Positions 20,768 to 30,554 of a DNA stretch of 41,032 nt are shown in pieces. The position numbers were made by a program, and so were the translations under genes. The stretch is from Chara braunii (lineage: Eukaryota; Streptophyta; Charophyceae; Charales; Characeae): assembly GCA_003427395.1 (NCBI GenBank), contig BFEA01000671.1:691965-732996 (forward strand). The letters run 5' to 3'. Within the stretch, counting starts at the first letter, position 1; the number at the start of each line of letters is the position of its first letter. The notes below the pieces were generated by a model that saw only the letters and a program-made list of their open reading frames with translations, had not been told where the DNA came from and searched no databases.

Positions 20768-20889
20768 GGGCCTCGCCACACCACTCTCGAAATGTGAAAA
20801 AGACAAAAATGTGGCAGGTGCATCTGGCCATGTTCTATTTGGAAGTTCATTCCCGTTTTGCACATTTTGAGAGTGGTGTGGCGATGCCC
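20768..20889. mobile_element. 122-bp MITE-like inverted repeat
   Basis: Arms of about 29 bp: GGGCCTCGCCACACCACTCT... on the left pairs with ...AGAGTGGTGTGGCGATGCCC on the right, with about 3 mismatches and a 60-bp interior. The arms resemble the GGGCCTCGCTCCACT/AAATGTG repeats clustered at 37.9-38.7 kb. No clear target duplication. Confidence 0.75.
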
Positions 20890-21802
20890 GTAAGCTGAAG
20901 CTGCCAGGATAACTCCAGGTTGAATTGTGGGGTCCCCAGCCTCGTTTCATCAATTCTTGTAATGAAGGTGATCGAATTCAACAGATACTACGCTCGGGCG
21001 TGTGGGCGCAACCAAGATGGCGGCGGACCGGTGACCAGCTTACGAGAGCTTCGCTGCACTTTTATTGTCGACCTGTGAAAAACAAACATCCCAAACACCA
21101 CGATAACTGCCAGGTACATTTAAAGAGGTGCTAGTGTGACTGTGTCATCGGTGAGGGCGTGTAGGGGACAATCACACAGGAAAAAAAAAAGAAACAGAAG
21201 GACCCTTATGCTGTGATTGAGGGTGGATACAGGACGCAGCCAACAACACAACCATTTCTGGCTGCGAACTGTCACTCTGAGTTCCACAACGCAGTCGGAT
21301 CTACCCGCAGAAAAACACACAATGGCAGCCAGGTGCATCCGGCTGCCCCTCAGCGCAGCTCAGACCCGAATCAAGAAAGCCTGAAACGCGTTGCGCACCT
21401 GTCCGCCTTCACAGGTAAGATAAAAAAAAAAAAAAAAAACGACCATTTTTCCGCCCATGTGTCCGGGCCCTCGCAACAATGAACGACCCCAACATTCTGA
21501 ATTGATTTGTGGATTACAGTCGGACCGTCGATCTCCCTATTCAACGCACGGTCATATAACCCTTTCCTGACTTTCCTATACCAGACACGACGCTACGACC
21601 GGTCGGTCTCCAGCGACCACGCGTCCTCCGCCGTGACCGCCGCCATGTTACCTCACGGAACGACCGGTCCGTCTCCTATCGGCGACTGTGACGCCCTATA
21701 TACCCACTTACTGATACCACGCGGGGCGTGGGGGCGCAGCCAGGATGGCGGCGGATCGGCGACCGCACAGACAAATGTCCAAAAATGTCTGTGAGCTAGT
21801 AC
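20890..21802. repeat. Repeat-derived region with local duplications
   Basis: GGGCG...GCGCARCCARGATGGCGGCGG occurs at about 20,996-21,027 and again at 21,725-21,757. A block built on ACGACCGGTCSGTCTCC is duplicated at about 21,595 and 21,659. A-runs occur at 21,181-21,190 and 21,422-21,439. No gene. Confidence 0.45.
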
Positions 21803-21890
21803 GTTCCTCGGGACATCCGTTAAAATTGGAACGATACAGAGACGAGTAGCATGGCCCCTGCGTAAGGATGACACACATAAATCGAGAAAA
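21803..21890 (+). pseudogene. U6: U6 snRNA retrocopy, 3' truncated
   Basis: The sequence follows plant U6 from the 5' stem-loop: GGGACATCCGTTAAAATTGG, then the intact ACAGAGA box (21,836-21,842), the AGC triad, GCATGGCCCCTGCG and GGATGACAC of the internal stem-loop region, then AATCGAGAAA. It diverges just before the usual GGTCC and T-run and continues A-rich (AACAAGAAAAAAG). No plant upstream sequence element or TATA box is visible at the expected places, and there is no Pol III terminator. This fits a reverse-transcribed copy rather than an expressed gene. Confidence 0.8.
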
Positions 21891-22000
21891 CAAGAAAAAA
21901 GCATTCCAGTCTTTCTGTTGAGGACCGCATCGTTGTCGGCGTGGTGACGTCCACAGGTCAGTCCGGCTCGTGCAGCCACTGTGGCATCATTTTGTTGTGC

Positions 22001-22172
22001 TAGCACGAATCTGCCCGGTTCTACGGTCGGGTTCACGCCTTCCCAGGAACCAATTGTGCTCTGGAGCGTTCGTATCCCGTGCTGCTCTAGCACGATCCTG
22101 GCGGGTTCTACAGTCGGGTTCACCCATTCCCAAGAACCAACTGTGTGCGGGAGCGTTTGTACCCGGTGTAAT
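22001..22172. repeat. 87-bp tandem duplication
   Basis: Two units start at 22,001 and 22,088 (TAGCACGAATCTGC / TAGCACGATCCTGG). Each contains GGTTCTACRGTCGGGTTCAC and AGAACCAA/GGAACCAA. Divergence of roughly 15% indicates a real, not assembly-made, duplication. Confidence 0.75.
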
Positions 22173-22186
22173 AATCAGTTGGTGAA

Positions 22187-22191
<5 letters not shown>

Positions 22192-22239
<48 letters not shown>
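22192..22239 (+). repeat. 48-bp poly-A tract
   Basis: Uninterrupted A-run, probably the tail of a retrotransposed sequence lying upstream on the plus strand (no intact body recognised). Confidence 0.7.
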
Positions 22240-22243
<4 letters not shown>

Positions 22244-22323
22244 GATAACCTGGAGATATCACCGGCCCCAGGCAATTCAGAAATGGTTGGTTTTACAACT
22301 TCACTCATCAAGTTCCATCATCT

Positions 22324-22572
22324 GGATTCGAACACAGGTCTGTATTTTCAACAGTTCATGGGTGTACCCACTGAGCCAGGCTCTTGGGTGTGAACGGGTT
22401 TCAGTTCGTATACAAACACTCGGAGCTCATGCACCCAGCCCATGTGTGCGAAACACATATCTGTATTTTCAACAGTTCATGGGTGTACCTATGGAGCCAT
22501 GCTCTTGGGTGTGAATGGGTTTCAGTTCGTATACAGACACTCGGAGCGCATGCACCCATCCCATGCGTGCGA
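22324..22572 (-). repeat. tRNA-derived SINE-like unit, tandemly duplicated
   Basis: On the minus strand the unit at 22,324-22,440 has A box TGGCTCAGTGGG (22,367-22,378) and B box TGTTCGAATCC (22,324-22,334), spaced 44 bp. The second unit, displaced 121 bp (22,461-22,572), keeps the body but has a damaged A box (TGGCTCCATAGG), and the B box is replaced by GTGTTTCGCACAC. The inter-box region (TGGGTACACCC, AATACAGACC) matches the SINE head at 3651-3725. Confidence 0.65.
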
Positions 22573-23338
22573 GTGGTGAACGCATCAGGACAGTCATTGG
22601 CTGCCGCTGCCAACAATCACCGTGGGGGCCGAACGCTGCATCGAGGACCTGGCGAGCCCGGCCGATGGGAGGGGACTACGGTAGCCGGCAACTAGCAGCA
22701 CGGGACTAGTACACTTCCCTAGAATGAGGACAAAATCATTGCCATATTTTGCAAAACGAAAAAAAAAAATGGTCCCCTCGATCTCGGTGGAGAACGAACG
22801 GCCAGATAATCATGAAAACATTTTCCATAGTAGAAAGGGCGGAACGACCAGACCGCACCACCTTTTCCCACGACCTCCGCCGCGTTCCCTCACAAGACTA
22901 CCGGTCGGTGCCCAGTTGGCGACTGCAACCCTATTAATCGCGCAATGACGCCCTCTAAACCCGTTTACCCGGTCGACGACATTCCCCATACGGAAAACGA
23001 CCGCTAAACAACCATCCTGGTTGCGAACACCTGTGCCTAGTTGCACGACTCTCCACCCGACAACATTGTGAATGCAGCTGGACAACGTGGTCGTCTCGCT
23101 CCATCCGAAAAGGCCGACGACATTCCCCAAATGGAAACGCACCCGCTAAACGATAAAACACAACCCCGTATGCGCAGCCATTCCTGGTTGCGAATGCGAA
23201 CATAAAAAAAAAAAGAATATTAAAAGATATGTCACTGTAATTTTTGCCCTTTGGGCTGTTGGTGGGCAGAGCGGCAAGGCCCATATGTTTTGGGGTGGCG
23301 GGGCTACGGTTGCCTGCATATGGATCGATTCATACTTG
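22573..23338. other. Repeat debris, possible start of LINE fragment
   Basis: GACGACATTCCCCAWAYGGAAA recurs at about 22,975 and 23,115, each followed by CGCTAAAC and later CCTGGTTGCGAA, showing a diverged direct duplication of roughly 140 bp. From about 23,200 the plus-strand frame may already be LINE-derived. No gene. Confidence 0.4.
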
Positions 23339-24859
23339 TGAAGGCTGATCCAGTCTGAACTTTGGACAGGAATACTGAATGCTTGGAAGAAGGTCAAACC
23401 AGACAAGTGCACAGAGCCGGTAACGAAGCAAGAGGTACTAATGTAGATCAATTTTAAGAATCCTCTAGTCACGGACGGAGAAGGAAGGTGGTTGACGGCG
23501 GACAGGAGAGTTGGTAGCTTCGGCAGAAATTGGATTGAAAAGAAAATAGTTCGGGTGAGAGATATTTGGGACGAGTTCAGTAAAAATTGGAGGTCTGTAA
23601 CACACTTCGGGTTGGGGAATCACAAGAGGGAGGAGGATAGACTAACAACAATCATTTCGGCTATTCCAGAGCAATGGAAGATTATTCTGGACCCATAGAG
23701 CCTGAACCCCCCAGGGACATGGTACACTGACAAGTTGGCTCATGTCAGTACGGAGTTTTGGAAGATTACCTGCTATGACGAAGAAGGCGGCTGCATATTT
23801 GAACTATGGCGGACAAGAAGCAATCAGCATCCTACTCATCTAGTGTTGGCCGAGGACGAAGAGCGACCTAGTAGACCACCTCCTGTCCTGACACAAGTCA
23901 GAGTCAGGGAAGTGTGTAACGAGGAAGGGGAGTGGACAGCAACCCTGTGGGCCAGCGGTAAACCACTTGCAGATTGCATAATTGATCCCACACAACGGAC
24001 ATGGAGGGGTAGGGGTGCAGGAGACTCAGATCTGTCAGTGTTGGAGTACTCGGTGGACCTGAGTTACAAGATTCAAAACATGTCAAGATCCCCTCAAATG
24101 GTAGCAGCGGATAGATGGATGAGAGTACTCCACGTAGAACCGGAATATGTTATTAGGGTTGTGCTCCGATGCTGGCAGCAACTTTACCTGGTGCCGGCAC
24201 AAAGACTTGCAGTCACCCCGTGGCTTCTTTCCCTGTTAGCCACCCCCTCAGCATTATGGCTCAGAGAGAGAGGTATAAACGTTGATGCAACCCGCAAGAG
24301 ATGTCAGTGGGCGTATGAGTCATCGATCCACCTCTGGTGGGACTGCCCAGCTTCAGCCCGAATTTGGAGATGGTGGGCTAAGATCTGGGATGAGATTTCA
24401 AAAAATGCGTTTCAGTGGGACAAACTTTGGGTTTTATTGGGTGGAATCCCACAGAACCTCCTACTAGATGAAGGGTGGGGGTACATAGCTCAGGTAGTAC
24501 GGGCAATCGGTTTCGCAATCATCTGGTCGGGGCGAAACAAACAGGTCTTCAATGCAGAGGACGTAGCAGACAAAGAGCAGGTCAATATGTTCAAGCGGCA
24601 GATTAGATTGGCAATCGCAGCGGACTGGAGGATGAAAGTGATGAGGTCATCCGATAATCGGCAAGGTAGGAGGTGGTTTGGCAATACATGGGCCAACAAT
24701 GGCAAACTGGTGTCGATAAAGGGAGACAATATGTTGGTATTTTCAGACTGGCTTCAGAAGGGAGGAGAGACAGTTAACGGAGGCCCAAAATTTCAGCATT
24801 TTTTTCATGCTATTTATAAGAAAACCAGAAGCCCAAGACAAAGTGCCAACGGACTGTGA
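23339..24859 (+). pseudogene. LINE ORF2 C-terminal region with zinc-binding RT-associated domain
   Basis: One reading frame runs from about 23,339 to the TGA at 24,857-24,859, broken only by in-frame stops at 23,339-23,341, 23,444-23,446 and 23,696-23,698. It has the order typical of the segment after the reverse transcriptase in plant L1-like elements: WTGILNAWKK, a FKNPL block, VRDIWDEFSKNW, AIPEQWK, then a zinc-knuckle-like motif in the last 374-codon piece (C190, H199, C204; the expected second Cys is Ala193) with HLWWDCPASARIWRWW, and EGWGYIAQVVRAI further on. The palm with the catalytic site is not present, so this copy is 5' truncated. The frame is better preserved than the other LINE fragment here, which suggests a younger insertion. 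Confidence 0.8.
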
Positions 24860-25240
24860 TAGTCCTCTGGATACCCCTGATCGGTATTAGCGGGGTCTAT
24901 GACCAACACGGGTGTGAGTGTGAGCGCGAGTGGGTTGTGTGTGGTGTGTGGGAGAGTGTTGGCCATAGGCTTTGCTGCTACTCGATGAAGGGTGGGGGAC
25001 GATGAGAAAGGGAGGCACAGCTACTGGCAAGTCTCNGTCTTTGTGTTAGCCAGACCCCCACTGGCGGCCCCAACCCTATACCCTAACCATTAGGGGCAAG
25101 GGGCAACATGAAATCCCCCCTTCACAAAGAGAGGAAAACTATGCTTGCAGCGGTACCCTCTAGATAGTCTTAGGAGTAGGTAGTGGAAGGTAAACAAAAA
25201 CAGAAGTTGAGAGAAGAATATAGACAGTTGTGATCACCCC

Positions 25241-25276
<36 letters not shown>

Positions 25277-25315
25277 GCAACAACAAAAAAAAGAAAAAAA
25301 AAAGAAAAAAGAACC
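24860..25315 (+). repeat. LINE 3' UTR candidate ending in (CAA)n/A-rich tail
   Basis: Non-coding sequence after the LINE stop, one ambiguous base at 25,036, then a (CAA)n run from about 25,243 to 25,285 merging into A-rich sequence to about 25,312. A simple A-rich tail is a usual LINE 3' terminus. Confidence 0.5.
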
Positions 25316-25850
25316 CATAAAATTTCACCCCCAAAGCCTGATTTCAGTTTTGGACCTGTTACCCAGGAGCTGAAACTGGGGGGTCCCCGTTAACCACATC
25401 TGGAAGGGAGGATAGGACAAGTGGATTCTGTTACAACCAACCAGGTGCAGTAGGAAGATAGAGGGAATGTTGGGGTTGGAGAGTGTCCAGAAGTAGGGGG
25501 TCTCAGGTCCACCCTGACGATGTAGTCAGGGCTGTTGAGGGGGCTTTACCCCGGCTAGAACAGTAGGTTAGTATAGATTCGACGCTTTTGTTTTCCTTGC
25601 CTCTTTTTTTTGGGTTGCTTGTTGGTTTTGGCGTGTTTCTTTCAGGTTGTTCTCTGGTCAGGCCTTAGCCTACCGGACCCTTCTTATAAGGCTATGCCAA
25701 GTGTTGTTGGGGTAAAACCCACAAAACATTCAGGGTATCCCAGAGGTGACTGGTTTTATTTCCGGGTTGTTTGTGAGGAATTCCCGGCCTCATGTTTTCA
25801 TGATAATGGATTCCTTGCTTTTTCCCAAAAAAAAAAAAAAAAAAAAAAAA
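25316..25850 (+). repeat. Possible second retroelement 3' end with A24 tail
   Basis: No coding motif. A 24-bp A-run at 25,827-25,850 closes a stretch of pyrimidine-rich sequence resembling a retroelement 3' UTR. It could alternatively be the true end of the LINE at 23.3-24.9 kb. Confidence 0.35.
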
Positions 25851-26046
25851 GATTTTCAGATCGGATGAAAGGGACCCATCCATACTCGAACCCATTCCTA
25901 AACCCTCCGATTAGGGCGCGGCTGCGTCTCCGCCGATGGCATATGGCCCCGGCTGTTTGAACGCAGCAACAGCCGTCGCGGTGGCGGGTCTTTCTGTTTC
26001 TTCTTTCTCTCTCTCTCTCTTACACTGTGTGTGTCTGTGTACTCGC

Positions 26047-26277
26047 TGTGTTGTGTCCGAAGATCCGGACAGTTGTATTCACACTCGGCTCAAACGGAAA
26101 TAGGTGAGTTCGCTGGGCGTGGCGTGGCGTGGCGAAGTGCGCCCTCCCTCCCTCCCTCCCTCCCTCCCTCCCTCCCTCATCCTTGTATCGGAGGTGTTGT
26201 GCCTGAAGAGGTGGAGAGTTCCGTTCACTCTCGTCCCATAAGTGAAATAGGTGGGTTTGCCTGGCGTGGCAACGTGC

Positions 26278-26325
<48 letters not shown>
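26047..26325. repeat. Tandem duplication with diverged microsatellites
   Basis: Unit A (26,047-26,178) and unit B (26,189-26,325) share GTGTTGTG, GAAATAGGTGRGTT, and CTGGGCGTGGC/CTGGCGTGGC in order. Unit A ends in (CCCT)n and unit B in (CT)n with an N at 26,326, so the same position carries different simple repeats. Confidence 0.6.
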
Positions 26326-26525
26326 NTCACTGTCGGGCCGGAGGGGTACCGCTCCACGATCCTCGGACCTGTGAATGGATCAAACGATACATCAAACACG
26401 CTATCCGTTGAAATAGCGGAAACCCAAAAGGAACGACAAAGGAAACAATCCTAGATGCGGAACAAGCTCCATGCTGGAAAAGAGATGCAATGCAAACTAA
26501 GCCGCAAGCCTAATCTATGCAACAG

Positions 26526-26563
26526 CTGTCTCTTATACACATCTAGATGTGTATAAGAGACAG
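26526..26563. other. Nextera mate-pair junction adapter, second copy
   Basis: Same 38-bp mosaic-end pair as at 4052-4089. No duplication flanks it; instead a unique sequence on the left meets a CCTT microsatellite on the right. The join between 26,525 and 26,564 may be chimeric. Confidence 0.97.
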
Positions 26564-27963
26564 CCCTTCCCTCTGTATCCCTCCTTCCCTCCTTCCCTCC
26601 TTCCCTCCTCCCCTCCTCCCTCCCTCCATCCGTCCATTCGTTTAGGGCAACTCCATTTTTGCGGGAGTGCTATTTTGCAAGTGGGACAGGAGTTGTGTAC
26701 GGCCGGTATCGGAAGGAGTAAGCGGGGATCATGCCGTGCTGCGGAGAGGCAGGGCGAGAAGGAACGCTAGGGGGAGGTCAAGTGCCTGGTCATGCAGGCC
26801 GGAGAAGATCGCCATCGAAATCTTGAGAGGCCGGAGTAGCAGGAGAAGGGCGAAGGGGGAGGGTGAGGATGCGGGATGAGCAGGAGGAGAGGGTCAGGAT
26901 TTCGTCGGTCAGGATCGGATGCGACGACAAAGGAAGCAGAAGGAGAGTCACCGGGATAGGGTGAAGCATGCGAGGGAAGTTTGCCGACGTTAAGGAGGTT
27001 GTGTAGGTGGACGACGTCGAGGAGGCTTCGAAAGTGAATGGGAGGAAAATGGGCCGCGCGAATTGGAAGGGGTTCGATCAGGATGTGGAATCGAGAGGAG
27101 GAGAAAGTCGGATTATCAGCCACTCACAGTGAGGGTGTAGGGACCAATGAAGTCTAGGCGAAAGAACGGCAATGCAAGTCGTGTAGGGGGATCTAGACAA
27201 GGTGGGGAAGACGAGATTGCAAGGCAGGAAGAGGGGCTCAGCGCGGAGGGAGGGGGAACAGGTTGTAAGGAAAGCGGAGAGCAGGATAATGACGAAGGGG
27301 TTGAATCAGGAGAGGGATAGGGTCAATGTGGATATGCAGGTGATGGAGGAGGAGAGCAATGAAGAGAGAAAGAGTGACGCACGAGAGGAAGAGACGATTG
27401 GACATACCAGATCCGCAGGGGCCACGCGGATCCCAACGGAGGAGAGAAGGGCGTGGAGAGAGACGGGAATAGAGAGGCTACAGACAGAACAAGGAGAGAC
27501 GAGGATGGGGAAAAGCAGCTTGCTGTGGGGGAGGTCGGAAGGGGTGATGGACTGAGAGAGAGANNNNNNNNNNNNNNNNNNNNNNNNNNNNNNNNNNNNN
27601 NNNNNNNNNNNNNNNNNNNNNNNNNNNNNNNNNNNNNNNNNNNNNNNNNNNNNNNNNNNNNNNNNNNNNNNNNNNNNNNNNNNNNNNNNNNNNNNNNNNN
27701 NNNNNNNNGAGAGAGAACATTTGACTTTGGTTAATGACCTGACGCACCCCCTGGCGCGAGAGAGAGGGATGGAAAGAAGAGAGTAGCAAAGAGAACGGGA
27801 AAGTGAGGGAGGAAGAGATGGCGAGAGGGACAGGGCCGAGAGAGATCCAGTTGGATAGTACTCTCTCTGCAGGCCATTATCTTCTCTTCTTGGAGGCACT
27901 CCCGGCCAGACTCCCAAGTTTCGCCTTAGAAGATTATAGAAAAGAAAACAAAACGACGACGAC
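26564..27963. other. Pyrimidine/purine-rich region with gap, no supported gene
   Basis: (CCTT)n/(CCCTC)n at 26,567-26,632, then strongly purine-rich plus-strand DNA. A 145-bp N gap at 27,564-27,708 lies inside a GA microsatellite. Open frames here are low-complexity products of the GA/CT bias. Confidence 0.5.
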
Positions 27964-28171
27964 GTGATGCTACTAAATCCTTTTGAGCGCTTCTTTTTTT
28001 ATCATGTACCTTTCTTTTTCCTCCCCCCCTGTTTGTGTGCTGCTATGCTGTGGTCTCTTCACGTCTGGAGCTCGTCCCGTCACTCGGTTGCGATCATCTC
28101 TTCTTTTTTTTTTTTCCCCGTAAATTGCAATCTCCATTCTATTGGTGGGGATGTTGCCACATCGGTTGCTC

Positions 28172-28432
28172 CGCTCCTCTTTTATATTTTTGTGCGTGCT
28201 GTTGTTTGTTGACGTCAACACCAAATGCTAATCAGCTCTGATCTGAATCAAGTCAGGTTGTTTTGTCGCTTCCGCTCGGCAGAACAACTTTCTTCCACTC
28301 ATCAATTGATGGATGGATTGATTTTTTTAGTCGGTGAGAAAGGCATGAACTAATTAACAGGAGAGCTGATTAGCATTATTGGGTGTTGGCGTCAACATCG
28401 CCGGCACGCACCGAAAAATATGAAAGAGGAGG
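28172..28432. mobile_element. 260-bp imperfect inverted repeat (MITE-like)
   Basis: The left arm 28,172-28,238 pairs with 28,362-28,432: TGTGCGTGCTG with CGGCACGCACC, GTTGACGTCAACACC with GGTGTTGGCGTCAAC, and TGCTAATCAGCTCT with AGAGCTGATTAGCA. Pairing positions sum to a common centre near 28,302, which holds CATCAATTGATG (28,300-28,311). No coding capacity; target duplication not resolved. Confidence 0.7.
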
Positions 28433-28660
28433 TTTCTGTTTCTTCATGCCCACGGCCACAAAAGTTGATTTTACAGTAATTCTCTGTTTCGTGCTGGTCG
28501 ACTGGAGCCGTCGAAAGTTGTTGACATGATATAATTGGTAGCTTGAATTATTAGTTAATTAATCGGAATCGGTGTTCTTTTTTTTCTACAACAACAACAA
28601 CTTAACTATAGTCCTGGGATAATTTGTTCGGGCGTAGCCGCACTGGCTTTACATGCAGTA
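28433..28660. other. Unassigned spacer
   Basis: AT-rich, with ACAACAACAACAAC near 28,589. No gene seen. Confidence 0.3.
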
Positions 28661-29325
28661 CTCTCTCTCTCCCTCTCCACTCTTCCTCCTGAGAGATGCC
28701 GCTGAAGAGTCCGATCACATAGGCGCTCCTCGGCTCGGCCAGCAGCAGGTAATTATTCGCCCTCACTGCTGCTCTCGTCTCCTGACCTACCCTGACCTAT
28801 GATGTGTCCACCTGTCAACTCTCCTACTGGCCTACATAATCTAGCGTACTCGATAATATTTTTTTTTTCTCTTCCTCTCCGCTCTTTCTCTCGCCAGATG
28901 CCGCGGAAGAGTGCGATCACATAGGCGCTCCTCGGCGAACACCAGGGGTAATTATTTGCCAGTACGCACTGCTGCTCTCATCTCCTGATCTACCCTGACC
29001 TACGATGTGTCCACCTGTCAACTCTCCTACTGGCCTACATACTCTAGCCTACATACTCTAGCATACTCTAGTACTTTTTTTTGAATCTCTCTCCCTCTCC
29101 ACTCTTCCTCTCGCCAGATGCCGCTGAAGAGTCCGATCAGATAGGTGCTCCTCGGCCAACACCAGGTACAGGTCCCGCTGCTGCTCTCATCTCCTGACGT
29201 ACCCTGAACGCCACCTGTGCTACTCTCCTACTGGCCTACACACTCTAGCCTTCCTTCTCCACTCTTCCTCTCGCCAGATGCCGCTGAAGAGTGATCACAT
29301 AGGCGCTCCTTGGCCAACACCAGGG
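28660..29325 (+). repeat. Four tandem mini-exon-like units
   Basis: Four units (ATG at 28,696, 28,898, 29,118 and 29,278; periods 202, 220 and 160 bp). Each has a polypyrimidine tract and AG just before ATGCCGC, a 46-53-nt conserved segment ending CAG, then GTAATT, GGGTAATT or GTACAG. The intervening 110-170 bp contain CTGAC branch-point-like motifs. Units 1-3 encode a nine-codon frame M-P-(L/R)-K-S-(P/A)-I-(T/R)-stop; unit 4 has a 2-nt deletion that breaks it. The layout looks like repeated small exons in short introns. It could also be a minisatellite that resembles splice sites by chance. Confidence 0.65.
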
Positions 29326-29460
29326 GTAATTATTCGCCAGTACCCACTGCTGCTTTCGTCTCCTGACCTACCCTGACCACCCGCCTCCTCTCCCTGCTCT
29401 GCACCTGCCAACCCAGCCACCCACTGGCAGCCACCGCACTGCTGCTGTCTTCTGCCGCAG

Positions 29461-29760
29461 GCAATTTCCCTGCAGTCTGCGAGCACTCAAGCATGGTGCC
29501 ACGGGCCGTCCAATGTGCTCTTCCCTCCCCTTGTCGCTTTGCCTTGTCTGGCTGGAGCCCCAACTGCCTTCCGCTATGGACTGCTTACCAGCCCGGTCGC
29601 TACCGGGTCCGGCAGGGCTGATCTGCGCCCCGAGGGTGGGCTTCCAGACTAACTAGATAGCTGCCAGGGCCACAGGCGGCCGTCCCTTAGGGCCACCTCT
29701 CCTGACTGCAGCCTCTCCATTCCTTTTCTTCGTATTAATAAAGTATTTTGCTTGAAGATC
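29461..29760 (+). ncRNA. Candidate terminal exon of a spliced transcript
   Basis: Follows a pyrimidine-rich stretch ending CTTCTGCCGCAG at 29,460 that would serve as the acceptor for the last mini-exon unit. It contains a small hairpin (CCCGGT/ACCGGG near 29,593-29,608) and AATAAA at 29,737-29,742, a possible polyadenylation signal. No conserved protein frame. It might instead belong to the 5' leader of the downstream synthase gene. Confidence 0.25.
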
Positions 29761-30458
29761 GACGCGTTACCAATAATACTCAAGATAGTGAACATTGCTT
29801 TGTTTCCGACGACAGAAGGCCGTCCTCACTAAAACAGCAGCAGCAAAGCAGGAGTGTGTCATCATGTTTTGAACAACAAGTGCAATATTCGCTTGCCTGG
29901 CAAGGTCGACCTGTTCTTCACTCAGGTCGTGCTTAGAAATCCTCGAGAGGGAAAGAGTTGAGGTAACCACTCCGAGGAGGGCAATCCTAGAGTGATTCAC
30001 TGCTGCCAATCCCTTCGTCGATTGTTGCTGTCTTTTGTTGAAGAAAATATGCCATGGATATGCATTGTTTTCTGATTCTGGGTCGTACTACTGTTGATGT
30101 GTTTCAGTTTCAGTTTCAGGTGGCAGATGATGAAACCTGAACAAGTGCCCCTGCTCTCCTGGAGCTATCCGGTACACGAATCTGACTGATGCTGCTTGTG
30201 GGGGAGCGCCGCATCCACACATTTTAATTTGTATATCCGCTTTCGGGTTGTATTCTTTGTACAAATCCTATGACGAAGTTGTGTGTGGCAAGTGGGGACC
30301 ACACCGTCACTCATTTATTTCTTTTGTATCACGTTAGATTCAAGTTTTCAGACTTATGTGTGATAGCGGAAACATTGTCAAGTTAGCCTGGGAGGGACTT
30401 GAGAAATTGCGACGGGAAACATTCTGGGGTGTCTGGGGTGGTAAGGGGGGTGGGGAGA

Positions 30459-30491
<33 letters not shown>

Positions 30492-30554
30492 NGGGGGGGG
30501 GGGGGGGGGGGGGGGGGGGGAGTAGGGGGATTGAGTGAAGTCAGGGGGTTAGTT
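29761..30554 (+). other. Upstream region of the polyprenyl synthase gene
   Basis: No separate gene seen. A G-only tract at 30,460-30,520 (N at 30,492) lies 35 bp before the chosen start codon. No TATA box or other promoter motif can be assigned with confidence; TTTTCAG at 30,344-30,350 could be a splice acceptor of a 5' UTR intron. Confidence 0.4.

Noticed and set aside
21803-21890. Functional U6 snRNA gene
   Set aside because: No plant USE or TATA element upstream, and the 3' end lacks GGTCC and the T-run terminator.
26767-27123. 118-codon minus-strand frame with a Leu/His-rich middle
   Set aside because: Looked briefly like a retroelement segment, but no pol motif could be matched in order and composition follows the purine bias.
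27306-27917. 203-codon minus-strand frame
   Set aside because: Crosses a 145-bp N gap and is otherwise a CT-microsatellite translation.
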